A stretch of 10,919 nt of DNA, from NCBI GenBank assembly GCA_944372275.1, contig CALVYO010000039.1, positions 1 to 10,919 on the forward strand. The letters are read 5' to 3'. The stretch comes from an uncultured Bacilli bacterium (GTDB taxonomy: Bacteria; Bacillota_I; Bacilli_A; RF39; UBA660). The notes under the pieces are model-generated. The model was not told where the DNA came from and did not search any database. It saw only the letters and a list, made by a program, of their open reading frames with translations. Made by a program: the position numbers and the translations under genes. Shown here piece after piece: positions 1 to 6,881 of the stretch (position 1 is the stretch's first letter; the number at the start of each line of letters is the position of its first letter).

Positions 1-60
1 GAACTCCAGTCACATCACGAACTCGTATGCCGTCTTCTGCTTGAAAAAAAAATGGGGGGG
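1..60. other. Illumina sequencing adapter and poly-A/poly-G artefact at contig end
   Basis: Bases 1-13 (GAACTCCAGTCAC) match the 3' part of the TruSeq read-1 adapter. They are followed by ATCACG, the TruSeq index 1 barcode, and then by the fixed tail TCGTATGCC...TTCTGCTTG ending at 43. There is one mismatch just after the index (AAC where ATC is expected). A run of nine A (44-52), one T and seven G (54-60) follows, as seen when a read runs off the end of an adapter on two-colour chemistry. This is library sequence, not genome. Biological sequence appears to begin at about 61. Confidence 0.96.
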
Positions 61-2067
61 CATTTACTAAATAATGCCTTTACTTTAATTGAATTATTGG
101 CAGTAATAATTATACTTGCTATAGTAGCACTTATTGCTACACCAATAATATTAGATGTAGTAGAGGATGCAAAAATATCTGCTGGTAAGTCAGAAGCTCA
201 AATGATATTAGGGGGAATAAATAACTATTGTGCATCAAGTGAAATGAAAAAACAAATGGGAACATTAGGTAGTGAAGATATAGATTGTTCGATTAAATCT
301 TCTTTTACCGAAGAAGAAATAGGAAAAATGTTAAACTTAGGTAATGCTACAGTAATATCAAATAGTTATTCAAATGGAAAAGTAACAGGATTAGTTATTA
401 AAAGCAATAATCATAAATTTACATTATGTCCAAGTGGTCAATTTGCAATGGATGATGAAGAATGTGATGCAGTAGCGGTATTAACAACAGGACCAATAAA
501 AGATGTTGTATTATCTAATTTTCCATATTTAGCAACCAATGGAAATGGTTGTGTAACACCAGGTGATAATAATTATAGTTATATGGGAGGATGTTATTTA
601 AGAGGCGGTAGTCAATCAGGAAAAGATAGATTTTATTCAACTATGAATGATTGGAACGGACTAACAGAAGAAGAAGTTACCGAAAAGTTTTTTGATAGTG
701 ATGGGAATTTTATAGCAGAAAATTTTGAAAACTGGGGTTTAACAGATGGTGGTATATCAGAAGATGATTTATCAAGTGCAGGTGTAGATACTGTATTTGA
801 ATTAATTTATCAAACAACATCAGAAGAATTATTTGCACAACAACTAATAAATAACAATTCACTATGGTATTCAGGATTTTTATGGCGAATAATGGGAATA
901 AATGCTGATGGAACGGTAAGATTAATAACTGATGAAAATGTAACAGCAATACCTTGGGGAGCAAGTAATACAGTTCAAAGTTGGGATGAAAGTTATGCTA
1001 AAGATTGGTTAAATAATTATTTTTATTCAAGATTAAAAGGAAATAATATAATAAAAGAAGAAACTTGGTGTAGTGAAACAACAACTAGTAGTTCAAGTGC
1101 AAGAACAACTTGTACAAATAATTTATCAACAGAAACTGCCAAAGTAGGCTTACTAACACTAGATGAATATAATCTTGCTGGTGGTAGTAGTTCCTATTTA
1201 AACATAGAACAATGGCAATGGACAATGACGCCTTATAATAGTTCTTCTGCTTGGCTTGTGAATGAGTATGGTTACTCCAACGGCAATTCCGTTTCCTCTG
1301 CGAATGGCCTTTGTGCAGTTATAAATGTCAACTCTGGGGTCACCATTACCGGAGGTAATGGTACTCTAGGTAGAACTTGGAGTAGTCAAGCAGGACCATA
1401 TATTTTAAACGAAGATAAAAATGTGGAGATAACAGGAAAATTAAACGAAAAAGCCACAAGTGGCGAATATGTAATGTTTGCAGGAAGAAAATATCGCGTA
1501 GTAGATAAAGATAGTAATGGTAATACAAAATTAATACTAGATGGATACTATGAGGAGCCATCTGGAACAATATATTCTATGTCATATGGTTCCAATAATA
1601 CATTTTCAACAACAACAGGAATTGGCCAAAAATTAAATGTTGATGTATTAAATTGGTTGGTACAAGAAAGTGATACAACCAATAGAAATAAATTAGTAAA
1701 TAAATATACTTGGTATCAAAATGAATATTCTGGTGGAGATTACAAAATATCATTAAACGAAGAAAATCCAACAAGAAGTATACAAGCAACAGTTGGATTA
1801 ATAAGAATAGGCGAAATGTTATCAAGTCAAAGTAGTAGTATATTGACTAAAGGTTATACAACTATGAGTAGTTCCAATAATGCAACAACATATTGGACAA
1901 TGACACCATATACAAGTAGTTCTGGCGCTTGGGGCGTGGATGATGGTGGTGGATCCGGCAGCGATTCCGTTTCCTTTGCGAATGGCCTTCGTGCAGTTAT
2001 AGTTGTTAACTCTGATGTCACCATTACCTCCGGTAATGGTACTTGGAGTAATCCGTACCAAATATAA
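61..2067 (+). CDS. Prepilin-type surface protein with two C-type-lectin-like domains, 5' end missing
   Basis: The frame is open from the artefactual ATG at 52, whose first three codons (Met-Gly-Gly) come from the poly-A/poly-G run, so the true start is lost. Numbering below starts at that ATG. Residues 7-33 form a type IV prepilin signal: NNA before FTLIELL, with Glu14 at mature position +5, then a hydrophobic helix ending IATPIILDVV. A prepilin peptidase would cut before Phe10, and the helix would anchor the protein in the membrane or a pilus. After a pilin-like part come two domains of the same design (about 270-445 and 465-671). Each has an early W/Y-R-I/V strand, then GLL/GLI...E, then WTMTPY, and ends in a variable segment (400-438 and 626-664). 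I infer a lectin/formylglycine-enzyme-like fold of the type used by DGR-diversified adhesins. The likely role is a pilus-tip or cell-surface binding protein; the ligand is unknown. A terminator follows the stop codon. Confidence 0.85.
   Translation, partial: HLLNNAFTLIELLAVIIILAIVALIATPIILDVVEDAKISAGKSEAQMILGGINNYCASSEMKKQMGTLGSEDIDCSIKSSFTEEEIGKMLNLGNATVISNSYSNGKVTGLVIKSNNHKFTLCPSGQFAMDDEECDAVAVLTTGPIKDVVLSNFPYLATNGNGCVTPGDNNYSYMGGCYLRGGSQSGKDRFYSTMNDWNGLTEEEVTEKFFDSDGNFIAENFENWGLTDGGISEDDLSSAGVDTVFELIYQTTSEELFAQQLINNNSLWYSGFLWRIMGINADGTVRLITDENVTAIPWGASNTVQSWDESYAKDWLNNYFYSRLKGNNIIKEETWCSETTTSSSSARTTCTNNLSTETAKVGLLTLDEYNLAGGSSSYLNIEQWQWTMTPYNSSSAWLVNEYGYSNGNSVSSANGLCAVINVNSGVTITGGNGTLGRTWSSQAGPYILNEDKNVEITGKLNEKATSGEYVMFAGRKYRVVDKDSNGNTKLILDGYYEEPSGTIYSMSYGSNNTFSTTTGIGQKLNVDVLNWLVQESDTTNRNKLVNKYTWYQNEYSGGDYKISLNEENPTRSIQATVGLIRIGEMLSSQSSSILTKGYTTMSSSNNATTYWTMTPYTSSSGAWGVDDGGGSGSDSVSFANGLRAVIVVNSDVTITSGNGTWSNPYQI
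1249..1365 (+). repeat. Variable cassette 1 (VR-like), inside the pilin-like gene
   Basis: This 39-codon block aligns without gaps to 1927-2043. By hand count 93 of 117 bases match. Twenty-five codons are identical including the third base, and 14 codons differ, 13 of them changing the residue (L/G, N/D, E/D, Y/G, Y/G, N/G, G/S, N/D, S/F, C/R, N/V, G/D, G/S). G+C is about 47%, well above the rest of the gene. Immediately upstream, homologous codons show ordinary synonymous changes (acg/aca, cct/cca). Immediately downstream, this copy has 12 extra bases (1366-1377) before similarity resumes briefly at tggagt. The pattern fits a copied segment under targeted diversification, as in a DGR variable region. 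Confidence 0.7.
1342..1362. repeat. Perfect 9-bp hairpin closing variable cassette 1
   Basis: The arms accattacc (1342-1350) and ggtaatggt (1354-1362) are exact reverse complements around the 3-base loop gga. There is no T-run, and it lies in mid-gene, so it is not a terminator. The same arms occur at the end of cassette 2. Hairpins just downstream of the variable region are known target-recognition elements in some DGRs (Bordetella phage BPP-1). The equivalence here is inference. Confidence 0.8.
1927..2043 (+). repeat. Variable cassette 2 (VR-like), at the 3' end of the pilin-like gene
   Basis: This is the second copy of the block at 1249-1365, 678 bp downstream and in the same frame (residues 626-664). 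G+C is about 51% by hand count. It lies eight codons, counting the stop, from the end of the gene, which is the usual place for a DGR variable region in a C-terminal lectin fold. Conserved runs shared with copy 1 include tccgtttcc (1966-1974), gcgaatggcctt (1978-1989) and gcagttata (1993-2001). Variable codons cluster between these, mostly as Gly/Asp/Ser here against Asn/Tyr/Leu in copy 1. No template repeat with this sequence was seen elsewhere in the window. Confidence 0.7.
2020..2040. repeat. Perfect 9-bp hairpin closing variable cassette 2
   Basis: The arms are the same as in cassette 1: accattacc (2020-2028) and ggtaatggt (2032-2040). The loop is tcc, the exact reverse complement of the gga loop in the first hairpin. 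The two hairpins therefore differ only by what looks like an inversion of the loop. Confidence 0.8.
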
Positions 2068-2090
2068 GATGCAAAATAATGCATCTTTTT
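2065..2090 (+). terminator. Rho-independent terminator after the pilin-like gene
   Basis: Stem agatgca (2067-2073) pairs with tgcatct (2080-2086), with a 6-base loop aaataa. The stem can extend by one A-T pair and is followed by a T-run to 2090. The stem begins inside the stop codon. Confidence 0.85.
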
Positions 2091-2148
2091 AATTAAAGAA
2101 AATAAAACACAAAAAAGCGATATATATTTTCTTGTAGAAAAATACAAT

Positions 2149-2177
2149 TTGACAAATTTTTATAATTGTTATATAAT
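2149..2177 (+). promoter_or_regulatory. Consensus sigma-A promoter for the AAA/DUF4143 gene
   Basis: TTGACA at 2149-2154 and TATAAT at 2172-2177 are both perfect, with a 17-bp spacer. Transcription would start near 2184, almost at the ribosome binding site GGTGAT (2184-2189), leaving a leader of only about 11 bases before the ATG at 2195. Confidence 0.9.
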
Positions 2178-2194
2178 GGTATTGGTGATTAAAT

Positions 2195-3406
2195 ATGATA
2201 AAAAGAGAAAAATATTTATTAAAAATTAGAGAATTTTATGATGTTGATTTAATAAAAATTATAACAGGTATAAGAAGATGCGGAAAATCTGTATTGTTAA
2301 AACAAATTATAGAAGAAATAAAAGAAAAAGGAGTTTTAGATGAACAAATTATATATATTAATTTTGAAGATGTTGAATATGATTTTATTAAAGATTATAT
2401 GGATTTACACAAATATGTAAAAAGTAAAATAATTAATTCGGGAAAATATTACTTATTTTTTGATGAGATACAGTTAGTAAATAATTGGGAAAAAGCCATA
2501 AATTCTTTTAAAGCATCATTAAATGTTTCAATTTTTATAACTGGCTCTAATTCAAAATTATTATCTAGTGAACTTGCAACATTATTATCAGGTCGTTATG
2601 TTTCTTTTAATTTAATGCCATTTTCTTTTGAGGAAGTAATTAAATACAAAAATATTAAAGATAAAAAAGAAATAGAACTAGAATTTGATAATTATTTATT
2701 ATTGGGAGGTTTACCTCAAATATTTGATTTAAAAACAATTGATGCAATTAAAACATATTTAATGGATGTTTTTGATGCTATTGTTTTGAAAGACATTGTA
2801 AAAAGACATAATATTAAAAATATTAGTTTGTTTCAAAGAATAATGGAATATTTAGTTACAAATCCAAGTCAAACTTTTTCTCCTTCTAATATGTTAAAAG
2901 AATTTAATAAAGATGGTATACCTATATCTACCAAAACTATATATGAATGTTTAGAATATGCAGAAGAATCAATGTTAATGAATAAAGTTTCTTCTTATGA
3001 TATAAGGGGGAAAAAGATATTAACACGAAAAGATAAATATTATTTAACTGATTTAGGATTAGGTCAAATATTAAATATTAATAAAAAAACACAATTTGGA
3101 GCATATTTAGAAAATATAGTTTATAATGAATTAATTTATCGTGGATATAATGTTAGTGTCGGAAATAATAATGGAAAAGAAATTGATTTTATTGCTACTA
3201 AATATAATCAAAAGGAATATTATCAAGTTGCTTATACTTTAGCAAGCAAAGAAACAGAAGAAAGAGAATTTAAGGCTTATGAAAATATAGATGATAATTA
3301 TCCTAAATATGTTATATCCATAGATAAACTAGATTATTCACAAAATGGTATAATTCATAAAAATATAGTTGATTGGTTATTGGAAAATAATGTCGATTTA
3401 AAATAA
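2195..3406 (+). CDS. AAA_14 / DUF4143 family ATP-binding protein
   Basis: A 403-aa cytoplasmic P-loop ATPase. Walker A is GIRRCGKS (residues 25-32), Walker B is LFFDE with Asp90-Glu91, and a sensor-1-like strand FITGSNS lies near 114-120. It is followed by the LSGRY...PFSFEE signature of this family. The C-terminal half is the DUF4143 domain, which resembles PD-(D/E)XK nucleases: GAYLENIVYNEL from Gly302 and EIDFIA at 329-334. The usual E-x-K strand reads YYQVAY (342-347), so the nuclease centre looks incomplete. Length is normal for the family. The biological role of these proteins is not settled; they are often strain-variable and have been suggested to work in genome defence or stress. The gene is monocistronic, between a consensus promoter and a terminator. 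The GGTGAT site five bases upstream supports the ATG at 2195. Confidence 0.93.
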   Translation: MIKREKYLLKIREFYDVDLIKIITGIRRCGKSVLLKQIIEEIKEKGVLDEQIIYINFEDVEYDFIKDYMDLHKYVKSKIINSGKYYLFFDEIQLVNNWEKAINSFKASLNVSIFITGSNSKLLSSELATLLSGRYVSFNLMPFSFEEVIKYKNIKDKKEIELEFDNYLLLGGLPQIFDLKTIDAIKTYLMDVFDAIVLKDIVKRHNIKNISLFQRIMEYLVTNPSQTFSPSNMLKEFNKDGIPISTKTIYECLEYAEESMLMNKVSSYDIRGKKILTRKDKYYLTDLGLGQILNINKKTQFGAYLENIVYNELIYRGYNVSVGNNNGKEIDFIATKYNQKEYYQVAYTLASKETEEREFKAYENIDDNYPKYVISIDKLDYSQNGIIHKNIVDWLLENNVDLK

Positions 3407-3407
3407 T

Positions 3408-3437
3408 AATATTAGAAGAAAATTCTAATATTTTTTA
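3408..3437 (+). terminator. Rho-independent terminator after the AAA/DUF4143 gene
   Basis: Ten-bp perfect stem aatattagaa (3408-3417) / ttctaatatt (3423-3432), loop gaaaa, then a T-run through 3436. It sits only 16 bases before the next gene's ATG, immediately ahead of that gene's ribosome binding site. I see no separate clear promoter for the ATPase after it. The ATPase is either transcribed by read-through or from a weak promoter within the end of this gene. Confidence 0.85.
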
Positions 3438-3452
3438 TTAGGTGATATATTT

Positions 3453-6011
3453 ATGGGACTAACAGATAAAGAAGTAATCGAATCAAGAAAAAAATTTGGA
3501 TCTAATGTAATTAATAGTACTAAAAAAAATAGTTTTATCAAACAATATATAGCCACTTTAGGTGATCCTATAATAAGAATATTATTAATAGCGTTAGGTA
3601 TAAAAACAGTGTTTTTAATTAAAAATTTTGATTGGTATGAAACAGTTGGTATTGTAATAGCTATATTTTTAGCCTCTTTTATTTCAACAGTAAGTGAATA
3701 CGGAAGTGAAAAAGCATTTGAAAAACTTCAAGAAGAATCATCAAAAATAAAGTGTAAAGTTTTAAGAAATAATAAAGTAATTGAAGTTAATATCGATGAA
3801 GTTGTAGTAGGAGATATAGTTTTATTAGAATCAGGCGATCGAATACCTGCAGATGGAGAAATTATAGAAGGGGAGATAACAGTTGATGAATCTAGTATTA
3901 CTGGGGAAGCAAAAGAAATATATAAAAATATAGAAAATAAACCATTATTTAGAGGAACTATTGTTTATTCTAAACAGGCTAAAATGATTGTTACTAAAGT
4001 AGGGGATAATACTTTCTATGGATCTATATCTAAAGAATTACAAGAAAATCAACCAGAAAGTCCATTAAAATTAAGGTTAAGGAAATTAGCCGAAGTAATT
4101 AGTAGAATAGGATATATTGGGGCTTTTTTAGTTTTCTTTTCTTATTTATTTTCGGTAATATTTATTAAAAATAATTTTGATTTTAATTTAATTAAAGAAA
4201 CAGTTAATAATTTTCCTTTAATAAGTGGTCATATTTTATATGCTTTAACTTTATGTGTTACGGTAATAGTAGTAGCAGTGCCAGAAGGTTTACCAATGAT
4301 GATTACTTTAGTATTATCTTCTAATGTTAAAAGAATGTTAAAAGATAATGTTTTAGTTAGAAAACTACACGGTATCGAAACTGCAGGGAGCATTAATATT
4401 TTATTTAGTGATAAAACAGGAACGATAACTAAAGGCAATTTAGAAGTAACGCATTTTTTAAACGGTGATTTAAAAAAATATGATAGTATCGATAAAATAG
4501 AAAATAATTTAAAAGATATTGTTTTAATATCGTTAGTGTATAACAATGCTAGTTATTATGATAATAAAATAATCGGCGGTAATATTACAGATCGTGCTAT
4601 ATTAAAATTTACTAATGTTAAAGAAAAAAATCAATATCAAATAATTGATAATGTTCCATTTGATAGTAAAAATAAATATTCTTCTACAACTATAAAATAT
4701 AAAAATGAAAATATATATTTAATTAAAGGTGCTCCTGAAGTTATATTAAAAAAATGTGAGTTTTATTATGATACTTTAGGTAATAAAAAATTTTTAAGAA
4801 AAAAACTAATTATAGAAGATAATTTAAAAAAATTAACAAAAGAAGGTAATCGGATAATTGCTTTTGCCTCTTCTAAGGAAAATAGTAAACAATTAACTTT
4901 AGTAGGATTTGTATTAATTAAAGACGAAATTAGAAAAGAAGCATATGAAGGTATTGATTTGGTTAAAAAGGCTTCCATTCAAACGGTTATGGTAACTGGG
5001 GATAATAAGTTAACTGCTTTGGCAATTGCTAAAGAGGTGGGGTTATATAATGATGGAGATTTAATTTTAACTAGTGATGAAATGAAAAATATGTCTGATG
5101 AAGAATTAAAAAAAATATTACCTAAATTAAAAGTAGTGGCAAGGGCTATTCCTCAAGATAAAAGTAGATTGGTAAGAATAAGTCAAGAATTAGATTTAGT
5201 AGTTGGTATGACTGGTGATGGTGTAAATGATGCTCCTGCTTTAAAGAAAGCCGATGTGGGATTTGCTTTTGGTTCAGGAACAGAAGTTGCTAAAGAGGCT
5301 AGTGAAATCGTTATTTTAGATAATAATTTTTTATCGATAACTAAGGCTATATTATATGGTCGGACAATATTTAAAAGTATTAGGAAGTTCATTATATTTC
5401 AATTAACTGTCAATATATGTGCTGTAAGTTTGTCGATTATTGGACCATTTATTGGCGTTGATACACCAGTGACAGTTATTCAAATGCTGTGGATAAATAT
5501 GGTTATGGATACTTTAGCCGCTTTAGCATTTTCCTTTGAATCACCATTAAAAGAATATATGTATGAATTACCTAAAAAAAGAGATGAAAATATAATTAAC
5601 GAATATATGAAACACGAAATATTATTTACAGGTGCTTATTCGACAATATTATGTATATTATTTTTAAAGTTACCATTTTTCCATCATTTATTTAGAAGTG
5701 GCGATCAATATATTTTAACGGCTTTCTTTGGGTTATTTATATTTGTAAGTATTTTTAATAGTTTTAATGCAAGAACGCATCGATTAAATTTGTTAGCAAA
5801 CATATTTAAAAATAAAATGTTTATTTTTATAATTAGTTTTATCTTTATCGTTCAAGTTTTATTGATTTATTTTGGTGGGGAATTATTTAGAACATATGGG
5901 TTAACATTCTTTGAATTTCAAATTATGTTTTGGTTAAGTTTTACAGTTGTTCCAGTTGATTTTTTAAGAAAGATTTACTTAAGAAAAAAAGGAATTATTG
6001 GAGGAGTGTAA
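3453..6011 (+). CDS. Calcium-translocating P-type ATPase, PMCA-like (P-IIB)
   Basis: An 852-aa membrane pump of the P-type ATPase superfamily, expected to export Ca2+ using ATP. The motifs appear in order: TGE actuator loop (150-152), PEGLP in M4 (277-281, Glu278 being the cation ligand equivalent to SERCA E309), phosphorylation site DKTGT with Asp320, KGAPE nucleotide-binding loop (425-429), TGDN in the P domain, and the TGDGVNDAP hinge (from 587). M5 reads QLTVN (Asn654) and M6 reads WINMVMDTLA, giving Asn682 and Asp686 in the NxxxD pattern of SERCA N796/D800. The M5 and M6 wording is that of plasma-membrane Ca2+ pumps, so P-IIB with one ion site is the best call. Ten membrane segments fit the hydrophobic runs. 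No calmodulin-type tail is present. The AGGTGAT site (3440-3446) fixes the ATG. The next gene's promoter begins one base after the stop codon. Confidence 0.95.
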   Translation: MGLTDKEVIESRKKFGSNVINSTKKNSFIKQYIATLGDPIIRILLIALGIKTVFLIKNFDWYETVGIVIAIFLASFISTVSEYGSEKAFEKLQEESSKIKCKVLRNNKVIEVNIDEVVVGDIVLLESGDRIPADGEIIEGEITVDESSITGEAKEIYKNIENKPLFRGTIVYSKQAKMIVTKVGDNTFYGSISKELQENQPESPLKLRLRKLAEVISRIGYIGAFLVFFSYLFSVIFIKNNFDFNLIKETVNNFPLISGHILYALTLCVTVIVVAVPEGLPMMITLVLSSNVKRMLKDNVLVRKLHGIETAGSINILFSDKTGTITKGNLEVTHFLNGDLKKYDSIDKIENNLKDIVLISLVYNNASYYDNKIIGGNITDRAILKFTNVKEKNQYQIIDNVPFDSKNKYSSTTIKYKNENIYLIKGAPEVILKKCEFYYDTLGNKKFLRKKLIIEDNLKKLTKEGNRIIAFASSKENSKQLTLVGFVLIKDEIRKEAYEGIDLVKKASIQTVMVTGDNKLTALAIAKEVGLYNDGDLILTSDEMKNMSDEELKKILPKLKVVARAIPQDKSRLVRISQELDLVVGMTGDGVNDAPALKKADVGFAFGSGTEVAKEASEIVILDNNFLSITKAILYGRTIFKSIRKFIIFQLTVNICAVSLSIIGPFIGVDTPVTVIQMLWINMVMDTLAALAFSFESPLKEYMYELPKKRDENIINEYMKHEILFTGAYSTILCILFLKLPFFHHLFRSGDQYILTAFFGLFIFVSIFNSFNARTHRLNLLANIFKNKMFIFIISFIFIVQVLLIYFGGELFRTYGLTFFEFQIMFWLSFTVVPVDFLRKIYLRKKGIIGGV

Positions 6012-6012
6012 T

Positions 6013-6041
6013 TTGACATATTAATGGAATTGTGTTATTAT
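6013..6041 (+). promoter_or_regulatory. Sigma-A promoter for the 248-aa unknown gene
   Basis: TTGACA at 6013-6018 is perfect and TATTAT at 6036-6041 is close to consensus, with a 17-bp spacer. The -35 box lies one base after the stop codon of the calcium pump. A strong AAGGGGGA ribosome binding site (6053-6060) follows, six bases before the ATG at 6067. Confidence 0.85.
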
Positions 6042-6066
6042 ACATAGCACTTAAGGGGGAATTAAT

Positions 6067-6813
6067 ATGTATTTAGGTGTTGTAAGAGAATATAAATTGA
6101 GTGATGAATCTTGTAAAGCATCAAATACTGCTCAATTAAAATTTGACTTTTATGTTGATTTTTGTAATCAAAATGGAGAATTAGAAACCATTTGTTTGGA
6201 TAATTATTTTAATTTAATTGCCAATAATGTATTGTTAGTTTCTTTAGATTATGTAGATGGTTATTGGGTGCCATCATTAGTTTTAGGGAAAAATGAAGTA
6301 AAGAATTTATCAATTAGATATTTGTTGCAATTAGATAAGTTAATAGAACTAGAAAAGAGCAAACTAGAAGAAGTTAAAAGAGAATTCAAACGTAATGAAT
6401 TGGCGTCAGTAAATTTGCATTTGGAAATTATTAAACGCGAAAAACTATTGCATAGATTGTCATTAATAATGGATACTGGATTAAATACTGCTAAAAAGCG
6501 TTTTATGTTTACAAATTTAAAAGAATCATTAAAACAAAATGGTATCCAAAAACAATATAGAAATCTTATAGAAAAAATTATTTTCAATTTAAAATCAAAA
6601 GAAATAGGTCAATTTGAATGGATGATGTATGCTAATGCAATTTTGAATTTATCAAACAATGATATTGAAGGTGAATTATTATCGATGGCAATTGAATCAT
6701 TATTAAATGTAAAAATTGTTAATAATGAAACAAATGAATTAAAATCTCAACTAAAACAACAATTAAAAGAAAAATTAAATGAATTAAAAGGAAAACAAAA
6801 GAAATTAGTATAG
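6067..6813 (+). CDS. Unrecognised 248-aa protein with coiled-coil C-terminus
   Basis: I do not recognise a family. The first ~80 residues look like a compact beta-rich domain: MYLGVVREYKL, then alternating hydrophobic strands around FDFYVDF and NVLLVSLDYVDGYWVPSLV. From about residue 90 the protein is strongly helical and charged, rich in Lys, Glu, Leu and Asn. The last ~30 residues (NELKSQLKQQLKEKLNELK...) form a clear heptad-like coiled coil. There is no signal peptide or membrane segment, so it is probably cytoplasmic. It has its own strong promoter, a strong ribosome binding site and a dedicated terminator, so it is a single-gene unit and likely well expressed. Base composition matches its neighbours. 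A structural or oligomerising role is possible but unproven. Confidence 0.85.
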   Translation: MYLGVVREYKLSDESCKASNTAQLKFDFYVDFCNQNGELETICLDNYFNLIANNVLLVSLDYVDGYWVPSLVLGKNEVKNLSIRYLLQLDKLIELEKSKLEEVKREFKRNELASVNLHLEIIKREKLLHRLSLIMDTGLNTAKKRFMFTNLKESLKQNGIQKQYRNLIEKIIFNLKSKEIGQFEWMMYANAILNLSNNDIEGELLSMAIESLLNVKIVNNETNELKSQLKQQLKEKLNELKGKQKKLV

Positions 6814-6831
6814 GAAATCTATACTTTTTTT
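6807..6831 (+). terminator. Rho-independent terminator overlapping the stop codon
   Basis: Stem agtatag (6807-6813) pairs with ctatact (6819-6825) around the loop gaaat, followed by a run of T to 6831. The 5' arm contains the TAG stop codon of the 248-aa gene, so a ribosome at the end of the gene would cover the stem. Confidence 0.85.
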
Positions 6832-6843
6832 GAATTATTATGA

Positions 6844-6849
6844 TATAAT
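6844..6849 (+). promoter_or_regulatory. Extended -10 promoter for the rhuM-rubredoxin-ferredoxin operon
   Basis: TATAAT at 6844-6849 is preceded by TGA, giving the TGnTATAAT extended -10 form. No good -35 is found 17 bases upstream (atactt at 6821-6826). It lies just after the terminator of the preceding gene and upstream of the AGAAGGAAGG ribosome binding site (6865-6874). Confidence 0.65.
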
Positions 6850-6881
6850 TTTATTAATCAAATTAGAAGGAAGGTTTTAGG

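Noticed and set aside
1342..1362. Intragenic hairpin as an internal transcription terminator
   Set aside because: No T-run follows, it is in mid-frame, and the same structure recurs at 2020-2040 just before the real terminator.
1822..2147. Minus-strand open frames opposite the second variable cassette
   Set aside because: They have no ribosome binding site, are composed as reverse images of the Ser/Gly/Asn-rich sense codons, and cross the terminator. Chance shadows.
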